Shown: piece by piece, positions 31,329 to 38,363 of the stretch
Position numbering within the stretch: the stretch's first letter is position 1
Layout of the letters: each line of letters begins with the position of its first letter
Assembly: GCF_002261225.1 (NCBI RefSeq)
Contig: NZ_NEVM01000001.1
Span: forward strand, 1,178,001-1,242,000
Direction: 5' to 3'
From: Bordetella genomosp. 10
Lineage (GTDB): Bacteria; Pseudomonadota; Gammaproteobacteria; Burkholderiales; Burkholderiaceae_B
Length of the DNA: 64,000 nucleotides
Program-made: the position numbers and the translations under genes
Notes under the pieces: generated by a model
Seen by the model: the letters and a program-made list of their open reading frames with translations, nothing else
What the model was told of the DNA's origin: nothing
Databases searched by the model: none

Positions 31329-32417
31329 ATGATTCATATCGAAAATCTCCATAAAACCTATGCCACGCCGCACGGCTGCTTCGAGGCCTTGCGGGGCATC
31401 AGCCTGGACATCGCCCCGGGCGAGGTTTTTGGAATCATCGGCCCCAGCGGGGCCGGCAAGAGCACCCTGGTCCAGTGCATCAACCTGCTGGAACGTCCCG
31501 ACGAAGGCACGATCGCCATCGGCGGCCAGCCGCTGACCGGATTGTCCGAAGTCCAGTTGCGCCAGCAGCGCCGCCGCATCGGCATGGTGTTCCAGGGATT
31601 CAATCTGCTGGCGCGCCGCACGGTCTACGGCAACGTGGCGCTGCCGCTGGAAATCGCCGGCGTCGCCAAGGCCGAGATCCCGGCGCGCGTCGAACGCCTG
31701 CTGGCGCTGGTCGGCCTGGAGCACCTGCGCGACCGCTATCCCAGCCAGATCAGCGGCGGACAGAAGCAGCGGGTGGGCATCGCCCGCGCGTTGGCCAATT
31801 CGCCGGACGTGCTGCTCAGCGACGAGGCCACGTCGGCGCTGGATCCGGAAACCACGCACAACATCCTGGCCCTGCTGCGCGACATCAATCGCAAGACCGG
31901 CGTCACCGTGGTCATGATCACGCACCAGATGGAAGTGGTGCGCGAGGTCTGCGACCGCGTGGCCGTGCTCGCGCAGGGGAGCGTCGTCGAAATGGGGCGC
32001 ACGCTGGACGTCTTCGCCGCGCCGCGCCACGAGGTGACGCGCGCCATGGTGTCGGCCGCCACCTCGGCCGACCTCAGCGAGGCCAGCCTGCAGGCCGTGC
32101 GCCAGCGCATGAAGGATGCGGCCGCCCGCAAGCCCGAGGCGCCGGTGCGGTTGCTGCGCCTGTCGCTGGGCGGCGCCGACGATGGCGCGGGCGTGCTGCT
32201 GCAGTTGGCGCGCCAGTTCGATCTCGACCTGCACATCGTGCAGGCGCGCGTCGATGACGTGCAAGGCGTTGCCGTCGGCACCCTGTTCGTCCTGGCGCAG
32301 GGCCTGCCGGCCGCCTTGCAGCAGGCCGTGGCCGCCCTGGCTGCCCGAGAAATCACCGTACAAGAAATTGCCCATGAGTCCGCAACTGTTCGATCTTCTG
32401 CTTTCCTCGCTGCTTGA
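31329..32417 (+). CDS. metN: MetN methionine ABC importer ATPase
   Basis: 362 residues. Walker A GPSGAGKST lies at 38-46, the Q loop in MVFQGFN, the ABC signature ISGGQKQRV, Walker B LLSDEAT and the switch His in MITHQM. A C-terminal ACT-like NIL domain (about 275-350) is present, the site of methionine feedback in this family. It energises uptake with MetI and MetQ. The 3' end overlaps metI by 44 bases. Confidence 0.94.
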   Translation: MIHIENLHKTYATPHGCFEALRGISLDIAPGEVFGIIGPSGAGKSTLVQCINLLERPDEGTIAIGGQPLTGLSEVQLRQQRRRIGMVFQGFNLLARRTVYGNVALPLEIAGVAKAEIPARVERLLALVGLEHLRDRYPSQISGGQKQRVGIARALANSPDVLLSDEATSALDPETTHNILALLRDINRKTGVTVVMITHQMEVVREVCDRVAVLAQGSVVEMGRTLDVFAAPRHEVTRAMVSAATSADLSEASLQAVRQRMKDAAARKPEAPVRLLRLSLGGADDGAGVLLQLARQFDLDLHIVQARVDDVQGVAVGTLFVLAQGLPAALQQAVAALAAREITVQEIAHESATVRSSAFLAA

Positions 32418-33027
32418 GACCCTGCTGATGGTGGGCGTCTCCAGCGGCTTCGCCGTGCTGCTGGGCGTGCCCCTGGGCGTGGCGCTGATCGTCACCGGGC
32501 GCGGCGCCATGCTGCAGAACCTGCCGGTGAACCGCGTGCTGGCGGTCATCGTCAACGCCACGCGCTCGGTGCCTTTCGTCATCCTGATGGTGGCGATCAT
32601 TCCGTTCACGCGCTGGATCGCCCAGACCTCCATCGGCACCGCCGCGGCCATCGTGCCCCTGTCGGTGGCCGCCATCCCGTTCATGGCCCGGATCGCCGAA
32701 AACGCCATGCGCGAAGTCGATCCCGGCCTGATCACGGCCGCGCGCGCCATGGGCGCCTCGCCGCTGCAGATCATCCTCAAGGTCCTCCTGCCGGAGGCCT
32801 TGCCGGGGCTGGTCGCGGCCACCATCGTCACCGTGGTCAGCCTGATCGGCTATTCCGCCATGGCGGGCGCCATCGGCGGCGGCGGCCTGGGCGACATGGG
32901 CATCCGCTACGGGTACCAGCGCTTCCTGCCGGAAGTCATGCTGGCCGTCGTGGTGGTGCTGGTGCTGCTGGTCCAGGCGATACAGAGCTTCGGCGATTGG
33001 CTGGTCCGGCGGATGTCGCATCGTTGA
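32374..33027 (+). CDS. metI: MetI methionine ABC importer permease
   Basis: 217 residues with five membrane helices. The EAA loop, which contacts MetN, is visible as ARAMGASPLQIILKVLLPEA. I chose the ATG within the metN end (MSPQLFDLLLSSL), the usual start for the family and consistent with translational coupling. Followed by short tandem repeats and a hairpin before metQ. Confidence 0.93.
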   Translation: MSPQLFDLLLSSLLETLLMVGVSSGFAVLLGVPLGVALIVTGRGAMLQNLPVNRVLAVIVNATRSVPFVILMVAIIPFTRWIAQTSIGTAAAIVPLSVAAIPFMARIAENAMREVDPGLITAARAMGASPLQIILKVLLPEALPGLVAATIVTVVSLIGYSAMAGAIGGGGLGDMGIRYGYQRFLPEVMLAVVVVLVLLVQAIQSFGDWLVRRMSHR

Positions 33028-33035
33028 TGCCGGCG

Positions 33036-33073
33036 AATCGACGCAATCGAATCGACGCAATCGAATTGACGCA
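33036..33073. repeat. 14-bp tandem repeat after metI
   Basis: AATCGACGCAATCG at 33036-33049 and 33050-33063, with a partial third copy (AATTGACGCA) at 33064-33073. Confidence 0.9.
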
Positions 33074-33100
33074 GCCCAATCAAGACACCCCGAATTACCA

Positions 33101-33142
33101 GGGGAACCGCCCGTGATCCGGGAGCGACGGTTTCCTTTTTTT
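33101..33142 (+). terminator. terminator or attenuator between metI and metQ
   Basis: GGAACCG (33103-33109) pairs with CGGTTTCC (33128-33135, one bulge) around an inner CCCG/CGGG stem, followed by seven T (33136-33142). The metQ ATG is only 38 bases further, leaving no room for a full separate promoter and transcription start after the hairpin, so regulated or partial read-through into metQ is likely. Confidence 0.6.
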
Positions 33143-33180
33143 CATCCAGACGAGCCGATCCGGCTACAGGAATAGTGCAA

Positions 33181-33978
33181 ATGAAATCGACCCTTCTCAA
33201 AGTGCTGGCCACGGTCGCCCTGGGCGCCAGCTTCGTGTTGCCGGCCGCGCAGGCCCAGGACAAGCCGTTGAAGGTGGGCGTCACCGGCGGCCCGCACGCC
33301 GAGATCTTCGAAGTGGTCAAGCAGGAGGCGGCCAAGCAAGGCCTGAACATCCAGATCATCGAATTCTCGGACTACGTGCAGCCCAACGTCGCGCTGGCCT
33401 CGGGCGACCTGGACGCCAACAGCTACCAGCACCAGCCTTATCTGGACAATGCCAACGCCGACCGCGGCTACAAGCTGGTGAGCATCGCCAAGACCGTGAT
33501 CTTCCCGATGGGCGTCTACAGCAAGAAGGTCAAGAGCCTGGCCGACCTGAAGGAAGGCGCCCGCATCGGCGTGCCGAACGACCCCACCAACGGCGGCCGC
33601 GCCCTGTTGCTGCTGCAAAGCCAGGGCCTGATCAAGATCAACCCCACCGCCGGCCTGAAGGCCACGCCCCTGGACGTGGTGGAGAACCCCAAGAAGATCC
33701 GCTTCATCGAACTGGACGCCGCCCAGTTGCCCCGTTCGCTGGACGACACCGACGCCTCGGTGATCAACACCAACTTCGCCATGCAGGCCGGCCTCGATCC
33801 CAAGCACGACTCCCTCGTGCAGGAATCGGCCGATTCGCCCTACGCCAATGTGCTGGTGGTGCGTGAAAAGGACAAGAATCGCCCCGAGTTCGCCAAGCTC
33901 GTCGCCGCCTACCACTCGCAGGCCGTGAAGGACTTCATCGCGAAGAAGTACAAGGACTCGGTGGTTGCTGCCTGGTAA
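33181..33978 (+). CDS. metQ: MetQ methionine-binding protein
   Basis: 265 residues. There is a signal peptide to about AAQA (residue 24) without a lipobox cysteine, so it seems to be a soluble periplasmic protein rather than a lipoprotein like E. coli MetQ. NlpA/MetQ motifs are VGVTGGPHAEI, DLDANSYQHQPYLD and GVPNDPTNGGRALLLLQ. It captures methionine for MetNI. I chose ATG at 33181, 10 bases after AGGA; GTG at 33175 is too close to that site. Confidence 0.93.
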   Translation: MKSTLLKVLATVALGASFVLPAAQAQDKPLKVGVTGGPHAEIFEVVKQEAAKQGLNIQIIEFSDYVQPNVALASGDLDANSYQHQPYLDNANADRGYKLVSIAKTVIFPMGVYSKKVKSLADLKEGARIGVPNDPTNGGRALLLLQSQGLIKINPTAGLKATPLDVVENPKKIRFIELDAAQLPRSLDDTDASVINTNFAMQAGLDPKHDSLVQESADSPYANVLVVREKDKNRPEFAKLVAAYHSQAVKDFIAKKYKDSVVAAW

Positions 33979-34103
33979 GGGGAGGGGAGGCGAGCGCCTG
34001 AGCTATTCCAGCCGCCACGTGGCAAAGCGGAGGGAGGCGAGTCTCCACGCCACATGGAAGGCAAGCCAGGTCCCCACGTCCGATGCTCGCTTCCCGCACT
34101 GGT

Positions 34104-34133
34104 TTGACAATCAGACTCGACCTAGGCCATAAT
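34104..34133 (+). promoter_or_regulatory. promoter of tRNA-Lys
   Basis: TTGACA (34104-34109), an 18-base spacer and CATAAT (34128-34133), 14 bases before the mature tRNA 5' end; near-perfect sigma-70 elements. Confidence 0.85.
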
Positions 34134-34147
34134 CATTGGCTTCGGTC

Positions 34148-34223
34148 GGGTCGTTAGCTCAGTCGGTAGAGCAGCGGACTTTTAATCCGTTGGTCGCGCG
34201 TTCGAGTCGCGCACGACCCACCA
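34148..34223 (+). tRNA. tRNA-Lys (anticodon UUU)
   Basis: A 76-base cloverleaf with encoded CCA. The acceptor stem GGGTCGT pairs with ACGACCC, then discriminator A and CCA. The D arm contains TAGCTCAGTCGGTAGAGC, the anticodon loop reads CTTTTAA giving UUU, and the T arm holds GTTCGAGTC. A strong promoter lies upstream and a terminator downstream, so it is a single-gene unit. The DNA after it differs in composition from the rest, consistent with insertion near a tRNA. Confidence 0.98.
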
Positions 34224-34248
34224 AATTCCCCTGTAGTATCAAGTGCTT

Positions 34249-34275
34249 AACGCAGCCCTAGCCGGCTGCGTTTTT
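34249..34275 (+). terminator. terminator of tRNA-Lys
   Basis: AACGCAGCC (34249-34257) and GGCTGCGTT (34264-34272), 6-base loop, within a run of five T. Confidence 0.9.
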
Positions 34276-34493
34276 GCTTTCTGGGCTGACTGTGTCCAAA
34301 AACTGACCCTATGAGTAGGGTGCGCCAAGTGCAATGGCGTGAGATGAGTATGCTTCTGAACCCCGCTCAGGGGCCCTTCGTTGATAACAGTTCATCCCCG
34401 CGCATGCCAGTGGCCGCGGCCGACTGCTCGCTGGGGTGACGGCCTACGGAGACACGTCGGCGCCGGAGTAATTTCAGAGGCTGGGCTGGCACA
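34276..34493. other. non-coding segment after tRNA-Lys
   Basis: No gene seen. It begins with GTGTCCAAAAACTGACCC, which could be a remnant of a mobile element end, but no matching inverted partner was found nearby. Confidence 0.3.
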
Positions 34494-34889
34494 CTACCTC
34501 AGCGTGCCGCCAAGCTTCTCGCAATCTATGGTCTTGCCGTCATCAAGGCGATAGCTCTCGCCGGAGGCCACTGGCCGTGCCCACGCCAGCGCGCCCATCC
34601 GATGGCCAGACTTTACCTCCGTGACGACATTGGCGCCGGTTCGACGCGCCTCATCGGCAGCGACCTGAAGGACCTCTGTCGTCCCGCCATACCATCGCTT
34701 CGAGCCGACCAGTCTCCCAACGTGGGTTGCCTTTACGTATGGGGGAAGCGGGCTAGGAAGGAAACACACGGGGCCGTTGTAGCGATTAAACTCCGGACCG
34801 TCCTTCGGCCGTTTCGTGGAGCTTCTGGCAGCACAGCCTGCGAGCAGCACCACGATAAGCAACCCGCTCAGTGTTTTTCCTCTTTGCAT
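34494..34889 (-). CDS. small putative lipoprotein of unknown function
   Basis: 131 residues from the ATG giving MQRGKTLSG. A lipoprotein signal (LLIVVLLAGC, lipid-modified Cys19) makes membrane anchoring likely. The middle contains VLQVAADEARRTGANVVTEV, an amphipathic alpha/beta pattern reminiscent of small envelope-stress lipoproteins, but I do not recognise the family. A longer in-frame start at 35000 would bury the signal peptide, so I reject it. Its codon use is less GC-biased than that of the core genes. Confidence 0.6.
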   Translation of the reverse strand: MQRGKTLSGLLIVVLLAGCAARSSTKRPKDGPEFNRYNGPVCFLPSPLPPYVKATHVGRLVGSKRWYGGTTEVLQVAADEARRTGANVVTEVKSGHRMGALAWARPVASGESYRLDDGKTIDCEKLGGTLR

Positions 34890-35174
34890 GCGTTTTTCCA
34901 CGTGCCCCCTTTTGGCGGGACGCATTGTATTGGGAAACGTTCCCAGGCTGTGGGTTGCCTTGGTGTCCGATCGACGCCGCAGTTCATTCGTATTCCCCAT
35001 ACGCGGTGCACCTTGAGCCAGAGAAGGGAACCCCGGCTGCGAGGTTCGCGACCGCCTGCGCGGCGAGACGAACGGTCTCTGGCGAGGACTTGTCAGCCTC
35101 AGATATTTGATAGAAGGTGTGCTAGCGCCTCGCTCGTATACAAATACGCTTCAGCACAGACAGTGGAGCAGCCG
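34890..35174. other. non-coding segment between lipoprotein gene and broken membrane gene
   Basis: 285 bases. The left part should hold the promoter of the leftward lipoprotein gene. No clear gene or strong repeat is visible. Confidence 0.35.
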
Positions 35175-35779
35175 ATGCCAGATAAAAATCTCGATGAGAA
35201 CGCGGCGGAGCAGATGGCAAGTAATTGGGCTATTTCGCGTGGGCGTCCGCCGGCAAAATTCCAACGATTCGCAATTGAACATCTTCGTAAGAATCCGAAT
35301 ATCAATTCAGAAAACCTCAAGGTCAACATGGAGTATTTTGACCTCGCTACCGAAGAAGCGAAGAACCTGTGGCTCAAGTATTGTCATGAGCAAACTAATT
35401 GGTCAGGCGAATGGATGCTGGAAACGGTGAAGCACCTAGCCATCATCAATGCTGCGGGAATCGCAGGTGCGGCAACTCTGCTCGCAACGCAGAACGCCGA
35501 TGGGTGGGTCAAGCTCGCATTTTGCTTATTTACGGGAGGCTTATTGTTAGCGGTTCTCGACCTGTGGCTCTGCGCTTGCGGATTTCAGTCCCGAAGCGAC
35601 GAGGGGGGCGTCGTTTTGTCGCAGCCCGTGATGCTTTCACATGGGAGCAATGGGGCAAGTCACTCGATCCTGTTGTGCACGGCAAGAATTGGTTCCAAGT
35701 TGCCGAACGGGTTGGATGGACTTCCGCGATATCTTGGATCGCTGGAGCTGTAAGTCTAGGGGTGCATTTATTCAGGTGA
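35175..35779 (+). pseudogene. small membrane protein gene, apparently frameshifted
   Basis: It begins MPDKNLDENAAEQ and runs in one frame through two hydrophobic segments (residues about 84-104 and 110-131). At a run of six G (35603-35608) the plausible sequence jumps to another frame, which continues RDAFTWEQWGK, WFQVAERVGW and a third membrane helix ending at 35779. Restoring one G would give a protein of about 200 residues with a consistent three-helix pattern. Without the shift the frame ends at 35753 with a non-hydrophobic, unlikely tail. The function is unknown. Alternatively the present 192-residue frame is real or the G count is a sequencing error. Confidence 0.5.
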
Positions 35780-36107
35780 GGTACGCGAGGTATAGCCACT
35801 ATCAAGCAGTCAAGAAAGCCGGCGCCTGGCGTTATTCCTGCCGAAGATTAGTCGCGATACCAATGCCAAAGTGCAGACCGCTCGGATAACTTTCCATCGG
35901 GTGCGGCGACGCCTAGTCGATCTGGTGCAACAGTTATGTGGCACCTGTGCGCACGAAGTCGAACGAGCCAACGAGGCCGCGAGTACCAGCCTACGGGTGC
36001 CGCCGTTGCCACCAGGCCCAGGCCTCATAGGCTCAGCAGGACAAACTCCGCTGCGACGCTATTGCCAAAGGCAACCAAAACCAGAGCGATAGTCGCCAGC
36101 AACGCTC
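35780..36107. other. non-coding segment
   Basis: 328 bases with no credible gene. CCAGAGCGA (36081-36089) and TCGCTCTGG (36106-36114) form a 9-bp inverted repeat at the 3' end of the methyltransferase remnant. Confidence 0.4.
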
Positions 36108-36719
36108 GCTCTGGCGATCCAATGCCATCGGTGCATCGCGGTACCGGAGCACCGAAAAGTCTGGCAACCATCACACGCACTTGCGAAGAGTCCAAGCCAC
36201 CGCGCCCACGTCATGGAACACCATGCGGCAGCGCGCCGTGCGCAAGTCCGTCACGGTTAGCCGGTCGGCGTGCGCGTCAGCCGCTTCTTCTCGCGGATCA
36301 CGAAGCCGCCGTTCCGCCGACAGTGGCCCCAGGAAATGTTCGATCAACTCGAAGGCCGAGGCCGGCCCCACATGCTGCGCGAAGTAGTGCCCGCCCGGCT
36401 GAAGAACGTGATGGATTTCCGCCCAATCCGGGCGCGCTGGATGGCGCGACGTGACTAGCGCGAACGGGGCATCGGCAAAGGGTAGCGCCGCGCCATTCTC
36501 CACCGCAACGATCTATACGCCACGCGGGCCCAGGCGTGCATACACCTTTTGCACGTTGGGCGTCCAGGTTTCGGTCGCGCACATGCGCGGCGGAAAGCGC
36601 TCGGCCTCCTCCAGCACTTCACCGCCACCCCTGTCCAGATCCAGCGCCGATTCCAAGCTGGCCAGCCGCCGAGCTGCGCTTGAAGCAAACACCGCAAACA
36701 TGCCACCCATCGCAGTCAT
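36108..36719 (-). pseudogene. SAM-dependent methyltransferase pseudogene
   Basis: One leftward frame reads DLDRGGGEVLEEAERFPP (degenerate SAM motif I), then TAG at 36515-36513, then ENGAALPFADAPFALVTSRHP, VLQPGGHYFAQHVG and DVGAVAWTLRKCV, then TGA at 36173-36171, and continues as WLPDFSVLRYRDAPMALDRQ. The text on either side of both stops is coherent with class I methyltransferases, in which RKCVWW-type sequence is expected, so these are nonsense mutations. No start with a good ribosome site is seen. Both stops argue for a dead gene. Confidence 0.75.
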
Positions 36720-36780
36720 GCAATAGTGTGCAATACTAGGAAAAACAGCCGATGCGAATTCCTGAATTCACTATTTCGGC

Positions 36781-36807
36781 AAAAAAAAACCACGGCCGAA
36801 GCCGTGG
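36781..36807 (-). terminator. strong rho-independent terminator, minus strand
   Basis: On the minus strand CCACGGC-TTCG-GCCGTGG is followed by nine T: a 7-bp GC stem closed by a UUCG tetraloop. No recognised gene on this strand ends here. Confidence 0.9.
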
Positions 36808-36930
36808 TCAAGTGTGTCCGACTACAGTCTCTCGGCGGTACTGCGGACGCCGAGGACAAGCCGGGTTATTACCCTATCAAGGTTCCGACGGCGGATTGAG
36901 TGACAGTCCGTGCGGGGGTAATACAGTTTT
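36781..36930 (-). ncRNA. candidate small RNA (leftward)
   Basis: Read on the minus strand, hairpin GGGTAATAACCC, hairpin CTCGGCG/CGCCGAG (10-base loop) and a perfect rho-independent terminator follow each other within about 100 bases, with no open frame of note. The 5' end is not defined; an A/T-rich stretch around 36930-36960 could hold the promoter. I do not recognise it as 6S, tmRNA, RNase P or SRP RNA. It could instead be the tail of an unseen transcript. Confidence 0.45.
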
Positions 36931-37168
36931 TTGTCGCGTGAAAATACTATGCGTCAGGAAAGCCCCGATAAAGCCGTGCTTTTTATGTAGCGGAAAGACA
37001 GGAAAGTTACATGAAAGATTGCGCCTGCCATGGTAGCGTTTAAAGCACGATATACACACCAGATACACACCGGACTGTCCCCCTTCATCTGGTTCTCCAT
37101 TCCTGCCGGACCTGGCAGCCTGTCAGGTTCTTGCAGCCCGCAAATCAGCATTCTCCGGAGGTATTGGC
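36931..37168. other. spacer upstream of the DUF883-like gene
   Basis: No gene seen. It contains the direct repeat ATACACACC (37051 and 37064 regions) and A/T-rich stretches that may hold promoters for either strand. GGAGGT lies 8 bases before the next ATG. Confidence 0.4.
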
Positions 37169-37432
37169 ATGGCTACGAACGGTACTGAAAAGGTCAAGGA
37201 AGCGGTGAAAGAGGGCGCCGATCAACTGGACGACGCCGTCCAGACCGCCGCCCGGAAAACGTCCAAGGTCATCGGCCAGGCCCGCAGCAAGGCGGGAGAC
37301 CTGATCGACGACGGGGGCGACGTTCTCGAAGACGTCCTGGCCAATGCGAAGGACGTGATCAGGGCGAATCCCCTGACGGCAATCATCGCCGCCGCCGGCG
37401 TCGCCTATCTCATCGGCAGGCTGCGGAGGTAG
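37169..37432 (+). CDS. DUF883/ElaB-YqjD-like small inner-membrane protein
   Basis: 87 residues: a long amphipathic helix rich in Lys, Ala, Asp and Glu, then a single C-terminal membrane helix (PLTAIIAAAGVAYLIGRLRR). This is the layout of the ElaB/YqjD family, C-tail-anchored proteins that associate with ribosomes in stationary phase or stress. A strong ribosome site (GGAGGT) precedes it. Such genes are commonly stress-induced; no specific promoter was identified. Confidence 0.75.
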   Translation: MATNGTEKVKEAVKEGADQLDDAVQTAARKTSKVIGQARSKAGDLIDDGGDVLEDVLANAKDVIRANPLTAIIAAAGVAYLIGRLRR

Positions 37433-37517
37433 GCGAATCCAGGCACGTCTCCCAAGCGTATGATGCACAACGTGACCCGATAAAGGACTGCGTTCGATCT
37501 GCGAAGGGGTTGTTGAC

Positions 37518-38270
37518 GTGCCTATCATCTATCTGCGGCGGCTGACCTCGGTGCAGCGAAGCCCCATGGCCAACCAGCATTTGGCGTGTTACCTGGCGTT
37601 CGTGGCGGGCGCGGTCAATGCGGGGGGCTTCCTGGCGGTCAAGCAGTACACCTCGCATATGTCCGGCGTCGTCGCCACCATGTCGGATTCCCTGGCGCTG
37701 GGCCAGATCGACGTGGTCCTGAACGGCGCGGCGGCGCTCCTTTCCTTCCTCCTCGGCGCGGGCACGTCGGCGGTTCTCATCAACCTGGCTCGCCGCGCCG
37801 GCCTGGCCAGCGTGTTTGCCTTGCCCCTGGTCCTGGAGGCGGGACTGCTCCTGGCCTTCGGCCTGGCGGGCGCCCGTCTCGATGCGCAGCGCTGGTCTTC
37901 CGTGTCCATGACCGTGGTGCTGCTTTGCTACATCATGGGACTGCAAAACGCCATGATCACCAAGGTCTCCAAGGCCGAGATACGCACCACGCACATCACG
38001 GGCATGGTCACCGACATCGGCATCGAGCTCGGCAAGCTTTTCTATTGGAACCGGATGGCCGAGGGCGGCGGCGGCGACAGGGTTTGGGGCGACCGCAAAA
38101 AATTGCGCATTCTCGGCGCGCTGGTGGGCCTGTTCTTCCTCGGCGGCCTGGTGGGGGCCGTGTGCTTCAAGGAAATCGGCTTCATCTCCACGCTGCCGCT
38201 GGCGGTGCTGGTGCTCCTGCTGGGCATCGTCCCGGTCTGGGACGATATACGCAAGCGCGTGGCGCACTGA
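37518..38270 (+). CDS. DUF1275 (YoaK-like) membrane protein
   Basis: 250 residues with about six membrane segments. The family pattern is visible in YLAFVAGAVNAGGFLAV, YTSHMSGVVATM, GLQNAMITKVSKAEIRTTHITGMVTDIG and the C-terminal hydrophobic pair. The function of DUF1275 proteins is unknown; a transporter role is often suggested. The GTG at 37518 is the first in-frame start; ATG at 37566 (MANQHLACY) is an alternative that removes 16 residues and starts closer to the first membrane helix. Confidence 0.82.
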   Translation: MPIIYLRRLTSVQRSPMANQHLACYLAFVAGAVNAGGFLAVKQYTSHMSGVVATMSDSLALGQIDVVLNGAAALLSFLLGAGTSAVLINLARRAGLASVFALPLVLEAGLLLAFGLAGARLDAQRWSSVSMTVVLLCYIMGLQNAMITKVSKAEIRTTHITGMVTDIGIELGKLFYWNRMAEGGGGDRVWGDRKKLRILGALVGLFFLGGLVGAVCFKEIGFISTLPLAVLVLLLGIVPVWDDIRKRVAH

Positions 38271-38363
38271 GCCGGACGACGCCTGCCCGCCATTGCGCGT
38301 TTCCCTTAAGTTCCTGCGGCCTCGTGCCGTAAGGAAGAAGGGACGGAGGCATGCCGCTTCCGC

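Noticed and set aside
33175..33180. GTG start for metQ
   Set aside because: Only about four bases from the AGGA ribosome site; the ATG six bases on has proper spacing.
34276..34300. Possible insertion-sequence end after tRNA-Lys
   Set aside because: No matching inverted repeat, target duplication or transposase was found.
36877..37151. Short minus-strand open frames upstream of the terminator at 36781
   Set aside because: No ribosome site, no recognisable protein pattern, and they end well before the terminator hairpins; a small RNA explains the structure better.
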